Part shown: positions 1-10,177 of the stretch, piece after piece | Layout of the letters: each line of letters opens with the position of its first letter | Numbering within the stretch: position 1 is the stretch's first letter | Assembly: GCA_012931725.1 (NCBI GenBank) | Contig: CM022948.1 | Span: 70,162,444 to 70,226,443 of the forward strand | Origin: Litsea cubeba | Lineage: Eukaryota > Streptophyta > Magnoliopsida > Laurales > Lauraceae | DNA: 64,000 nucleotides | Direction of reading: 5' to 3' | The notes under the pieces: generated by a model | Told to the model about the DNA's origin: nothing | The model's input: only the letters and a program-made list of their open reading frames with translations | The model's database searches: none | Made by a program: the position numbers and the translations under genes

Positions 1-891
1 CCTAAGAGATGCGGAAAATCCAATAATATAATCAAGTGTGAATCTCATATGAGCAGGTAAATGGACAAGGGCCTAAAATTTTGTTTGACTTTAAAAGATT
101 ACAAGGTACTTTCCATAATTAAACTAACTATTCAGTCCTAGGCCAACACGGCCAGCTACAAGAAAAGGAAAGAATAGAGATCTATATGATAGACGCCTCA
201 CGATGCACCAAATGCATCATTCTCTGAACCCTGCGGCAACGGATCAGTCGCCAAACAAACCACCAATCAAGAAAGCGGAAGAGAAGATACCTGAAAACAC
301 CAAGGATTGGGTCAGGCTCGATGAGCCAGGCAAATAGGCATGTTTAGATGGCAATACATTATATAATTAGATAGGAAAGAGGACCATACCTGATCCCAGC
401 TGTACCTGCATGATTAGTATCTCGATAATAATATAGAATATCAGAGTGCAACAGAAAACGGTGTAGAGTGTAGTGCATAAACGAAAATCGAGATATTGAT
501 ATAACAGATGTTTGATACAACCTAACAAGTAGATAAGAGAAGCCATAAAAAACATCAGATAAACCACACAAGCACATCAGAGTCATCAGTAGCAGAAGTA
601 AACAGAGGAAGTGACATTACCATAGTCGTATCCATCGCATCCAGATCCAACCGTATCAACGGCGGCAGTTAAAGGCAATAAACAATGATATCCATAATAT
701 ATAATATTCATACATCCAATATACATACATAGAAGCACACAAAGGTACGTCCACAGTTGAAGTACAAAGGACGTGGGGGTCAGAGCCAGCCCATCGTCAT
801 CGTCCCAAGAACTGTCGATTGACACCAACCATGGGGGTCATAGCCACCCACAGTTGTCGTCACGTCGAATAAGAGCGTACAAGAATCCATC
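1..891. other. No gene seen; unclassified repeat-like DNA
   Basis: All open frames are short and none resembles a known protein. The right part (about 770-890) contains degraded copies of the unit that becomes a clear tandem repeat at 892. Probably decayed transposon sequence. Confidence 0.4.
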
Positions 892-1007
892 AATGTCCAT
901 AGCCACAGCCAAGTCACAGCCATTGGTCTTACGTGCTATCTCAACCAACAATATCCATAGCCACGGCCAAGTCCCAGTCATTGGACTTACGTGCTAGATC
1001 AATATCA
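892..1007. repeat. 58-bp tandem duplication
   Basis: Two adjacent copies (892-949 and 950-1007) share the order TCCATAGCCAC-GCCAAGTC-CAG-CATTGG-CTTACGTGCTA with a few substitutions. Weaker copies of the same words occur just upstream (GGGGGTCATAGCCACCC near 833). This is a short degenerate minisatellite. Confidence 0.8.
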
Positions 1008-1090
1008 CCGTCCATCCATACACCCGGTCCGAGCGCCGGCGGTCTCAGTACCCCACCCACACCTGGTACCTACTGTGTCAATCACATCAC

Positions 1091-1180
1091 AATATCAAAG
1101 TCCATGCCGGCATCATAACCCTCGGCAGACTAATCAATATCAATGTCCATGCCGGCATCATAACCCTCGGCAGACTAATC
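1091..1180. repeat. 45-bp tandem duplication
   Basis: Positions 1091-1135 and 1136-1180 are the same 45-bp unit with one difference (AAAGTCC versus AATGTCC). The near identity points to a recent slippage or unequal-exchange event. Confidence 0.9.
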
Positions 1181-1924
1181 GTACAACCACAAATCTACAG
1201 ATCACTAGGTGGGGGTACTCCGAACTAGATAGCCTTATTATCCTTAATATGAGATGATAATAGTCAAGGGTACGAGACACGGAGTTCGGGTATAGCTAGT
1301 CCATCCTTGTGGTTCCCAACAGTTAATAGTGCATACCCTTGTAAACTCCGCTTCTCTATACGCTTAATTAGTATTATCTCAATATACAGTCCGTTTATTA
1401 GTATCTATCGTTAAGTTCCCAATATTATCGGTCAGGACTTCAAGTGCCATGTCCTGACATCTCATCCAATACGGACCGTGATCATGTATCAGAGCCTAAG
1501 TGCAATGCCCTGATTTATAGTACCTCTCAAGGCCTACATCCAAGGTTCGGATCTACCAGCCATCCTTAGAGTCCGTTTCATCAACATAGATACCACACAT
1601 CCCAAATCCATCGATGATTGCTGCCCCTCTATTCAGGTCCAAGGTCCCACTCCACCTAAGACAGTGATCACGGAGTCCCAGATGCTTATTAAGTATCCTT
1701 GGTGCTCCTGTAGGTATTTAGCATCATAAGACATCCATAACCCTTGAATCAGGTTCCGTTTTACAACCCAAGACCCTACTTAGATGGCTACACGGGTCAA
1801 GGTTAAGCCCGGCCCTTGACTCGCGTATAGCGTATCCCAAATAGTCCAAATGGAAGGTCAATGGGGCCCACACATGATCAAATCATAAAAGGGTACAAAT
1901 CTGGGAAATGTCAATGTATACACT
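1181..1924. other. No gene seen
   Basis: Non-coding, stops in all frames. The string GTATCAGAGC near 1486 resembles a retrotransposon primer-binding site but has no LTR boundary beside it. Confidence 0.4.
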
Positions 1925-2213
1925 GAGCTCGGCCAACCTACTTTGAGCTCGGCCAACCAGACACTGAGCTCGGCCAAATGGTTCTGAGCTCGGCCAACCA
2001 GGCATTGAGCTCGGTCAACCAGGCACTGAGCTCGACCAACTGTTCTGAGCTCGGCCAACTAGGCACTGAGCTCGGCTAACCTGCTCTGAGCTCGGCCAAC
2101 CAGGCACTGAGCTCGGCTAACCTGCTCTGAGCTCGGCCAACTAGGCACTGAGCTTGGCTAACCTGCTCTGAGCTCGGCCAACTAGGCACTGAGCTCGGCT
2201 AACCTAGCTGAAT
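1925..2213. repeat. GAGCTCGGCCAAC minisatellite, about 14 copies
   Basis: The core GAGCTCGGCCAAC (with T for C variants) recurs about every 20-21 bp from 1925 to 2205, roughly 14 times. From about 2047 it shows a two-unit higher order: a CCAACTAGGCACT monomer alternates with a CTAACCTGCTCT monomer, giving a ~41-42-bp repeat. Open frames through it are artefacts of the repeat. It could be the U3 repeat of an LTR element, since a degenerate CTCGGC-rich block also occurs at 37300-37640, but no LTR ends were established here. Confidence 0.9.
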
Positions 2214-2930
2214 GCTGTTGCAGGTACCGTAATTCCTGGATTTCTCCCTTTTCATTCCAATATTCACCAAACACTTCCAAACATCAAACACATCTCCTAT
2301 ATCATGATCTCATCACAAGTGGGCCATTGATCTTCCAAATGGGGGATTCTCATCCATCAATGGCCAAATACACATAAAAAGAGCTTAGACTAACAATTCT
2401 ATACATCTGATCATCCAATCAACCATCCAAATACAGAAATCATGCCAAACATCCATAAAAGACAGTAATTACCAATCTAAGCATGTTAATCAACTTAATT
2501 AAAGAATCTAAGCATGTCTACTTGCCTTTCGTTGGAGATGCCCAAATCCAAAAGCACTAAGCCCAACAAATCAAACCTAAGGAATAATTAGCAAAGTAAA
2601 ACTAAATTAAAACATAAATTAAAAGAAAGGGAAGCTCTAAGCTATCTTAACACAACTCCACACCCAAAGCACATAAACCAAACCTAGGGAAAGGGGAGCT
2701 TACCAAACAGAGAAGGGAATGGAGTGGTGGCTTGCAAATTAGAGATGGGAAGCTCGCGGGGTCCACGCGGAGATGATGGTGATCATCAGAGGTTATGGAC
2801 AGCCTCTAAGATCAATTCCCAGCAAGGTGGGTGAGAAAGATTGGGAAAGAGAGAAAAAGAATTGAAAATGAGATAGGGAGGTTGTGGGGCCCACTTGATC
2901 TGTGGCCCACTAAATTGGTGGTGGTGGAGG
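2214..2930. other. No gene seen
   Basis: AT-rich non-coding DNA without a recognisable protein, RNA or repeat boundary. Confidence 0.4.
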
Positions 2931-3560
2931 GTCTTTGGTGGTCCATTGGATACAAAAAGGAGAAGACAGAATAGAAGAAAGAAAGAATGGAGCAAGAAAG
3001 AGAGAGAACAGAGAGAGAATTAGAGAGAAAGAGAGAGAAAGAGTGAGATGGCTGGGTGGGTGCACATTCACGTTGACAGTAAGGGGAGTGAAGAGAGGGA
3101 GAAATAAAGAAAGAGAGAGAGAGAAATGATGGAATGAATGAGATGGGTGAGGAAGGGGAAACACATCACATCGGCAGTGAGTGGAGAGAAAAATAGAAAA
3201 TGATATGGGTGGGTTAGTCCATGTTGGTAGGGAGAGGTGGCGAGGAAGAGAGAAAATGAATGAAAGAAAAGAGAAACAAGAACGAAAACAGAGAAAGGAA
3301 AAGAGAAACAGGGAAGGGAAGAAGAAATGAAAAATGGAGAAAAGAGAGGTCGAGTGGCTGGCGGTGATCGAGGAGATCGCCGACGGCGATGGCGATGGTG
3401 CCGTGCTCGAAGTCCGGCGGCAGTGGGCGGCAAGGGTTGGGAGAAGAAGAGATGGATGAGGGAGATGAGGGAATGGAGAAAGGAGGGGCTGCTGTGTGTG
3501 GAGTGAATGAGAAGAGAGGGGAAAGGGTCTCCATCGTGACCTAGAATAGGGAATGGGGAA
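2931..3560. other. Purine-rich (GA) block
   Basis: About 600 bp of GAGA/GAAA-rich sequence on the plus strand (pyrimidine-rich on minus). It opens several overlapping minus-strand frames rich in Ser, Pro, Leu and Phe, which are composition artefacts. Similar CT-rich leaders occur inside the DNA transposons at 5.7-6.7, 9.6-10.1, 20.8-21.2 and 60.5-61.2 kb, so this may be the leader of a decayed transposon. Confidence 0.5.
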
Positions 3561-4179
3561 AAAGGGGAAAATGAGATGGGGGGTGTGATGAGAGTGAGAT
3601 GAGTGAGGTGGGGCTCACATGGGATTAAGGTGGGGTAGGGTTTGACTAAAGTGCCCTCTTAATTAATGGGTAATGGGTCAGGCCACGGGTAGTTGGGTCA
3701 TCCTAAGGTTAAATTCATAATTCTCCAAGGGAAGCCCATCTGTAATTAGGATAACCTATGGTTGACTTGGTCAAATTGGGTCCCACCAGGTATGTCTAGG
3801 GACGGGTCCTCACAGGTTTTTCTACTTAATATGGGTTTCTCATGTTTACTGTGGAGTGAGGACATGTAATGAGATGGATGCTCCAAATATCATTAAACTG
3901 TTCATGTACAGGTTTCATGTAATGAGACACATGCCCCTAGTTGTATCACAAGTAGCCTTTGTATCTATTCAATGAATTGGGCTGGGCTGAACTTGTGCTT
4001 CTGAATTACATCTGTCCAATCTATGAACTTAATGTTTCTCATGTTTAAAGTTGTTTGCATGTGCACTTCAATTACTGGTTCAATTGTGTGGCATAAAATT
4101 TTGTTGTACTTTGAATGATGTAATTGTGTTTTGGATTTAAATGTGTATGGAGATACAAGTGTTGAATTTAGTTGTTTTG
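3561..4179. other. No gene seen; possible LTR edge near 3814
   Basis: On the minus strand a sequence starting TGTGAGGACCCGTCC (reading left from 3814) looks like the first bases of a plant LTR, and the GA-rich block and minisatellite to its left could be its body. No matching second LTR, primer-binding site or target duplication was found, so this stays a suggestion. Confidence 0.25.
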
Positions 4180-4378
4180 GATGTGTTGAAAGCATGGAGT
4201 TTGCCAAGAGTAGGAGAGGGAGAGGGAGACCCAAGAGAAGTTGGAAAGAAACTATTAAACATGATCTTGCCTACATGGATCTAACGGAGGACATGGCCCT
4301 AAACAGATTTGATTGGCGTCGTCAAATCCATATAGCCGACCCCACCTAGTGGGAAAAGGCTTGGTTTGGTTTGGTTTG
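4180..4378 (+). mobile_element. RTE-type LINE, 3' tail only
   Basis: The frame ending at 4349 reads ...RGRPKRSWKETIKHDL... then ALNRFDWRRQIHIADPT and a stop. This is the C-terminal signature of plant RTE-clade LINE proteins (GRP-K-W-E...DL...A-DR-WR..I-ADP). The stop is followed by TAGTGGGAAAAGGCTTGG and a short (GGTTT)n tail, as in RTE elements whose 3' end carries a simple repeat. The reverse transcriptase and endonuclease are missing, so this is a 5'-truncated insertion, the usual outcome of target-primed reverse transcription. It starts somewhere near 4180; sequence before that shows no RTE frame. Confidence 0.75.
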
Positions 4379-5470
4379 GATGTGGACCTATTTTGTTGAA
4401 AACTCCATTGAGGATGTTTAGAGCATTTTGTATATTCCAGTGGAGCTACACAAGCTATAGCTCGAAACATGGCTGATATTTGTATTGACAAGAAGCTGAA
4501 CCCAAGATGGTGGAATTTAACTTTGAATCATCCATCATACAACAACTCCTCATGATAAAAAAAAAATGTTTATTATTTAAAACGGCAGTGGAAAAATCAA
4601 GTTATACACATGTTGCAACCTGACATCCAAAAAATTGGATGTTGCTTTAGGTGGGACACCCTTTATCATCCACAAATTATTTACATAAACCAACTGAACC
4701 ATCAACAGTGCAATCTACCCTGTTTACAATATCTTATGGACTATATGTTTTGCAACTCTTTGACATGGTTTCTTCTAAGAATATGGGATAGCTACTTAAG
4801 CTTCTTCATTGATGGAAACTCAAATCCAAGCTCTGAAGTCTGAGAATTCTATTCATAACTTCTTGATGGAAAAGGACTTATTTGTAATTTTGATTTTATA
4901 AAATTTTTCCAATGATGGAATTTTTTGATGATTTCAGTTTCATTAGAAAACGGGTCAAATTGTGATCAATTTTCTCTTCTAGCTCGGGTTCATTTGAATT
5001 CATTTCAGATGATTCCCAATGAGATTTGATACCTTTAAAAATGGATTTTTATTTTAGAATAAAGTAAAAGTTAGTGTCCAACTATTCAACTATTCATTAT
5101 CTTCTTTCTTTGTTTATCTGGGTAAAAGCAGAAGTTCAACATTAAAGCAAGCCAACTAAAAAGCATGTAGATTAAGTTTAAACCAATTTGTAGCAATCAA
5201 CGTGAATGGCAAAAATCAATCTGTAACGTTTGGTATCAAACATAACAAACACTACACTGCGCACTTTGAAGGCAGTGAATAATTTCAGATTAATAGACAC
5301 CTCCAGCACAACTACAAGTTTTCCGGTCACCAAATACAGTCCTGCTAATGACATTCATCATTTTTCAATACATTCATAACAAAATCAAGTTTTCACTACA
5401 CCATTTTTCACACACCCATTTAATAGCTGATAGTGAAATTGGAAAAAAAAAAAAAAAAACACGAACGTCT
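4379..5470. other. No gene seen
   Basis: AT-rich non-coding DNA. Notable only for A-runs at 4558-4567 and 5442-5459. No TIR, LTR or protein frame recognised. Confidence 0.4.
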
Positions 5471-5584
5471 GAACCCAGTGACTTCAATGGAGCACCATTC
5501 TAATCACATTTACATCATACAAAAGAAGAACCCAGTGACTTCAATGGAGCACCATTCTAAGCACATTTACATCATACAAAAGAA
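5471..5584. repeat. 57-bp tandem duplication
   Basis: 5471-5527 and 5528-5584 are adjacent copies of a unit beginning GAACCCAGTGACTTCAATGG, differing at about one position (TAATCACA versus TAAGCACA). Confidence 0.9.
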
Positions 5585-5589
5585 CAGAC

Positions 5590-6166
5590 TTTGACGCCCT
5601 GCGATGACGATACCGACTGTCGCGGGCGAGAGGAGAAATATTTTCAAATTTGTGGGCGGAAAAAGGAATGGCGAAATCCAGGGGTTTTCTTGTTGACGGC
5701 CGGGCTTCGTCGATCTGCCATTTCCACCGATTCGCAACAGGGATGGGCGAGAGATCGAGCGAGATGAGGACGGTTCGCAGCAGAGATCGGCGAGAGATCG
5801 GGAGAGATGAGAGCACCTGGAAGCCTCTGGACGAGAGAGAGACCGCAGGCGAAAGGGAGAGGACGACGATTGCAGGCGATCCTGGGAGGGAGAAATCTCA
5901 GCGAGATGGAGATGGAGAGGTCGCAAAAGAGATGGAGATGGGAGAGAGAAATCTCAGCGAGATGAGGGAGAGAGAGAGATCGCATGCGATGCTGGGGAGG
6001 GAGAGAGAAATCGCAGAGAGAAAAAGAGGAGAGGAAAGAAATGGAAGAGGGAAAAAGAAAGGGGGAAACTGAAATATGAGCGGTAAGCCCATTGATTTTC
6101 ATTCCGTCACACGCCGGACCGCACGCTTGCCGCTGATGCTCTCCTCAACAGTTGAGGAGAGCCAGC

Positions 6167-6168
<2 letters not shown>
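5590..6168. mobile_element. Detached end of a (TA)n-flanked DNA element
   Basis: This stretch has the same layout and orientation as the right arm of the element at 6198-10143: a GA-rich block, then GACCGCACGC, then a CTCTCCTCAAC/GTTGAGGAGAG palindrome (about 6139-6161), then GCCAGCCC running into (AT)n. The palindrome here is shorter by about three central bases. It is therefore a diverged third copy of the terminus. Either a second element of the family ends here, or an older element was interrupted at its own terminus. Its partner end was not found in the window. Confidence 0.6.

Positions 6169-6197
<29 letters not shown>
6169..6197. repeat. (AT)n microsatellite, left flank of element
   Basis: About 14 AT units directly between the detached terminus on the left and the GGGGGGGCTCTCC terminus on the right. 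Confidence 0.95.
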
Positions 6198-6200
<3 letters not shown>

Positions 6201-6750
6201 GGGGCTCTCCTCAACTGCAGTTGAGGAGAGCCTCAGCTGGGCGCGTGCGGACTCCCTCGTGTGGCAGTAAATTGCCCCGCTAAAAAGATTTCAGGAAAAG
6301 GAAGCCCGCCCAAATCATTTCGGCTCCCCTCCATTCCAAGTTCCCAACCCAACCTCTCTTTCCCCTCCATCCCAATCTCTCTCTCCCTCCTCCAGCCTCT
6401 GTCTCCCGACCGTCCGCCAAGCCCCGACTCCGATCGCACGTCCGCCGGCCTCGTTCTCTCTCCCGCACCTCTCTCTCTATATCCCACGACCGTCCGCCAA
6501 GCCCTGATGCCGTCCACCAGTGCCCCGATCCCGATCATACGTCCGCTAGCCGCTCTCTCTCCCGTGACCATCCGCCAGGCCTCGACGCCGCTCGCCAGCA
6601 GCCCGACCCCGACCGCACGGTAGGTGAGCCATCTGCCCTTCACTCTCTCTTCTGAGTTCCTCTCCCTCCCTCTCTCTGTTTTTTTAACCTTCAATGCCCT
6701 AAGAATTTATCTCCGATTCTAGATGTCCATGGAATAGATTCTATTCTGTT
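6198..6750 (+). repeat. Left terminal inverted repeat
   Basis: Order from the outside: G-run, 30-bp palindrome, GTGCGGACTCC, a CT-rich block with many CCGTCCGCCA words, AACCTTCAATGCCCTAAG, and CCATGGAATAGATTCTATTC near 6728. The open frame 6261-6623 in this arm has its mirror in the right arm and is not a gene. Confidence 0.85.
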
Positions 6751-8240
6751 AGAGAACATTCCGTTAGAAATTAGTTTTTTGAACTTTAAAAATCTTCTAT
6801 TTATTTATGTTCTTTGAACTTTGCATGAACTGATAGATCAGACCAATACCTGAAAGCCCAAGAGAAAGTGAGAAAATGAGAAGACCCAGATGAGGATTTT
6901 GGGGTTTTTGTTAACATAGTGAAGGTTTTTGGATATAGGTTTTGGTAACAGGAGAGAAAGAGAGACGTTAGAGAAGATGAGAGAGAGAGGAGAGAGATGA
7001 AATATGGGGTTTTATGGTCCAAATTATGGTCACTATATTTTTAGGCTGCATTTTGTTCTTGCTTTTTTCTGGCATGGATTTCAGCTATTGTTCATAAGAA
7101 ATAGTCTGAACATTTCCACTATGCATTTTGTTCTTTAATGGTGAAAATCTCCACTGAATTGTTCTTTAAAGAAAATATGAGATATTCTGGATTTTAAATT
7201 GTACTCTGAGTAGAAGCAATTCTTTTCACATCCGATTGATCTTCATTTTCCTTCAAACCATGACCTTTCATTCCATCCCACCTTTATGATTAGACCTATT
7301 TTCGTTAGTTTATTAATTCTTAAGTGTACCTTGATTTCATAATTTTCTTTGTTGACCTTTCATATCATGATTCATCTTCTTGCTTTTGCTCATGTGATTC
7401 ATCTTCTGTTTGCAGTGAATTTGTATGAAAGAAAAAGGAGGCCGTGGTCAATTCATTTGGATGGATGGAATTCCGTCAAGATATATATATATATGATGCA
7501 AATTCAAAATAAGGACAAAATGCTGTTTGGAATGAAGAAATAAAAGCATCAGTTCAAGAGATAAAGCAATAAATTCAATTTTTAGGAGAAAGTATAGAAA
7601 CTTAAAATTATGTGAAAATGGCCATGTAATTCTGATTGTGATTATTCTACTTTTGTAGCGTATGTGTTGAGTGGAAAAGCTGCACATTAACTGAGTTGAA
7701 GTAAATTACACTTGTAATCCTGATTGTAATTTTTTTATTTTCATGAATCTATGTTCAAATATGTTGGGCACTTTAAAACTAGCAAAGGTTTTGGATATGG
7801 TGCTGAATGTTGATAGCTGTAGGTAGTTTGATTATTTATAAATTATGATGCTCTAAGAAGATACACCCGGCTAACAACTCAGGCCAGTGAAGTCTTATTA
7901 TTAAGACATCAATCTAAATATTTGAGTGTATATCATGGCCATGATGCTGGTTTCAGCTCTTCTTGAAGTTGGCGATAGACACAAGTTTTCTCTTAACTGT
8001 AGTTAGTATGAAAACCCCTGTTCACTCAAATATCCAAACACATTCAACCCCTGTTCCAAATGCATCAAATTAATTTCAAAATGAACCCATTTCATTTCAA
8101 TGGGAATGTTTGTTATCAGAGACCGTCATGGAAAACACAACAAATCAACATGCACACTTATTACATGTTTACAAATAAAAGAAAGGATGACAATCTCTTT
8201 CTACAAGAAAGGTGACCGAATGAACGAGCTAGCTGGCTGG
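6751..8240. other. Element interior, no gene seen
   Basis: AT-rich interior of the (TA)n-flanked transposon. Contains a short (AT)n at about 7481-7492 and no recognisable transposase. Confidence 0.5.
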
Positions 8241-8639
8241 CTACTCCACCTCGCCAGAGTTCTGGAGCAAGACAACTCCCAAAGTAATGATGGTAGCATA
8301 AATGGAATTTAGAATCCTCTGAACCACCTTACCAACATCGGGCATGCCATCAGTTGCTCTCTTTGTCATCAGTGCAATCATGTGTGCTACGACCACAGCA
8401 ACAATCATGTTCCGACTTACGACAGTAAGTGTTTCAGCTGTCAACTTCTGAATAAATTCTACAAGTTCCTCGCGATTGAGCTGTTTGTCCTGGTTAGTAT
8501 CATATGCTTGCAAAAGAATACGGAAGAAACAGTTAGAAGTAGTTGACAGTGAAGCTGGTGTAGATTTAAGCAACATCAGAATTATTTCCCAGTAGAGATT
8601 TCCCACAACGGTAAATGCATTAATGAACAGCTCATGCAT
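8241..8639 (-). pseudogene. EF-hand protein fragment inside transposon
   Basis: A 132-codon minus-strand frame starting at an ATG (8639). Residues 47-58 form a canonical EF-hand loop (D1, N3, D5, Q7, N9, E12) in DTNQDKQLNREE, followed by LVEFIQKLTAETLTVVSRN, which reads like an exiting helix. Two hydrophobic stretches follow (about residues 76-91 and 112-126), suggesting membrane segments. The gene family could not be named. Conserved amino-acid character only from about residue 44, and lack of any second EF-hand, suggest a 3' exon of a host gene captured by the surrounding element. The first ~43 residues may be intron read-through. Function is unlikely without the missing N-terminal part. 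Confidence 0.6.
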
Positions 8640-9538
8640 AACTCAAAAGGTCCAAATTGTTTTTTCATTTGCATAACCAATTACATGTAACCAAAGTTGC
8701 ACATAACCAGAGTTCTGGTCGGCGAAGTTCCAAACAATCTTAGGAATGAACTTGGCATGATGAACAGCTGCAGATTGTTTATTTGGATCTGCTTTGATTT
8801 CAAATAACCTTTTTTCATTGGTAAATGGTAAGTCTCAAAGAGCATTCACTTTAAAAGGGGAGAAAAGAAAAAAACTGAACAAATCTAACAACAAGAGGCA
8901 GAAGACGGAGGAGAGTGTTAGCTAACTTAAATTGCATGTAGTTGACATATATGTAGATGGGGGAAGAGGACTGAAAAGGCAAATAAACCAACAAAAAAGA
9001 TGGCAAGCAAGTGCTAACTGAAGTAGGAGGATAGGCTTAATTGATAGATGCTCATTATAGATCCTATTTGTTTCCTCTTCATAAATTGAACTAAATGTTG
9101 CAAGTTCATTCTCACCATATCCCCTTGATGTTGCTAGCGTAACAGGCTCAAACCCAAATCCATGCTTCAGTCAAGGATGCAGTCTCACCACCATGCTAAC
9201 AGTGGTTTATGCAGGAACAAGGTGCCTTATAAATTACACAGTTCATCGCTATAGGTGGTGATGAAATTGAATTGTTTAAAAAAATACATAAAAGGCTCTA
9301 GCTACTAATTCAATGGAAAAACTTCATATTGTAATTGAGTATAGAAATTTCAAGTATAATTAATTGATGGATTCAAAGAGTTGGCACATCATTTCACTCC
9401 AATCAGTAGATTGATCGTGCGAAAAAATTGAGGTGGGCATCCAAATGGGGTTCTTTTTGACTGCTCACTAAAGGGCTCTAAATCCAGATTCACCAACAAG
9501 TCATTTCAACAACACAACTCATCCACATCAAACATTAA
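8640..9538. other. Element interior, no gene seen
   Basis: Upstream side (minus orientation) of the EF-hand fragment. Any missing exons would be expected here, but no further EF-hand frame was recognised. Confidence 0.4.
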
Positions 9539-10141
9539 CAGAATAGAATCTATTCCATGGTGCAGTTGCAATTTGAGTGGTACAACTGCAAAGAAATAGG
9601 ATAACACACATACATCTAAAATCGGAGATAAATTCTTAGGGCATTGAAGGTTAAAAAAACAGAGAGAGGGAGGGAGAGGAACTCAGAAGAGAGAGTGAAA
9701 GGCAGATGGCTCACCGGCCGTGCGGTCGGGGTCGGGCTGCTGGCGAGCGGCGTCGAGGCCTGGCGGATGGTCACGGGAGAGAGAGCGGCTAGCGGACGTA
9801 TGATCGGGATCGGGGCACTGGTGGACGGCATCAGGGCTTGGCGGACGGTCGTGGGATATAGAGAGAGAGAGGTGCGGGAGAGAGAACGAGGCCGGCGGAC
9901 GTGCGATCGGAGTCGGGGCTTGGCGGACGGTCGGGAGACAGAGGCTGGAGGAGGGAGAGAGAGATTGGGATGGAGGGGAAAGAGAGGTTGGGTTGGGAAC
10001 TTGGGATGGAGGGGAGCCGAAATGATTTGGGCGGGCTTCCTTTTCCTGAAATCTTTTTAGCGGGGCAATTTACTGCCACACGAGGGAGTCCGCACGCGCC
10101 CAGCTGAGGCTCTCCTCAACTGCAGTTGAGGAGAGCCTCCC

Positions 10142-10143
<2 letters not shown>
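9539..10143 (-). repeat. Right terminal inverted repeat
   Basis: Reverse complement of 6198-6750 with a ~60-bp extra segment (about 9560-9620, containing GCAGTTGCAATTTGAG) and a 2-bp CT indel that changes the open frame. Most aligned bases agree, which implies that the arms are young or homogenised. Confidence 0.85.

Positions 10144-10172
<29 letters not shown>
10144..10172. repeat. (AT)n microsatellite, right flank of element
   Basis: About 14 AT units, the same length class as the left flank at 6169-6197. Confidence 0.95.

Positions 10173-10174
<2 letters not shown>

Positions 10175-10177
<3 letters not shown>

Larger units (their letters stand above)
6198..10143. mobile_element. 3.9-kb DNA transposon with ~550-bp inverted ends in (TA)n
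   Basis: The two ends are long near-identical inverted repeats (6198-6750 and 9539-10143). Both begin with G-rich GGGGG-GGCTCTCC and then a perfect 30-bp palindrome (6203-6232 and 10108-10137). Each end abuts a (AT)n tract, so the element inserted into a TA microsatellite or duplicated TA sequence. No transposase was recognised, so it is non-autonomous. Long TIRs suggest a Mutator-like relative, while (TA)n targeting recalls rice Micron elements; neither assignment is proven. It carries an EF-hand gene fragment on the minus strand at 8241-8639. Confidence 0.8.

Noticed and set aside
1486..1497. GTATCAGAGC, like a retrotransposon primer-binding site
   Set aside because: No LTR end (CA) beside it and no retrotransposon coding frame downstream.
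2935..3534. Overlapping open frames on both strands
   Set aside because: They follow from the GA/CT-rich composition; no motif, splice logic or family resemblance.
6261..6623. 120-codon Pro/Ser-rich frame, mirrored at 9644-10060 and 9831-10079
   Set aside because: It lies wholly in the inverted repeat arms, differs between arms by a frame-changing indel, and is CT-repeat driven.
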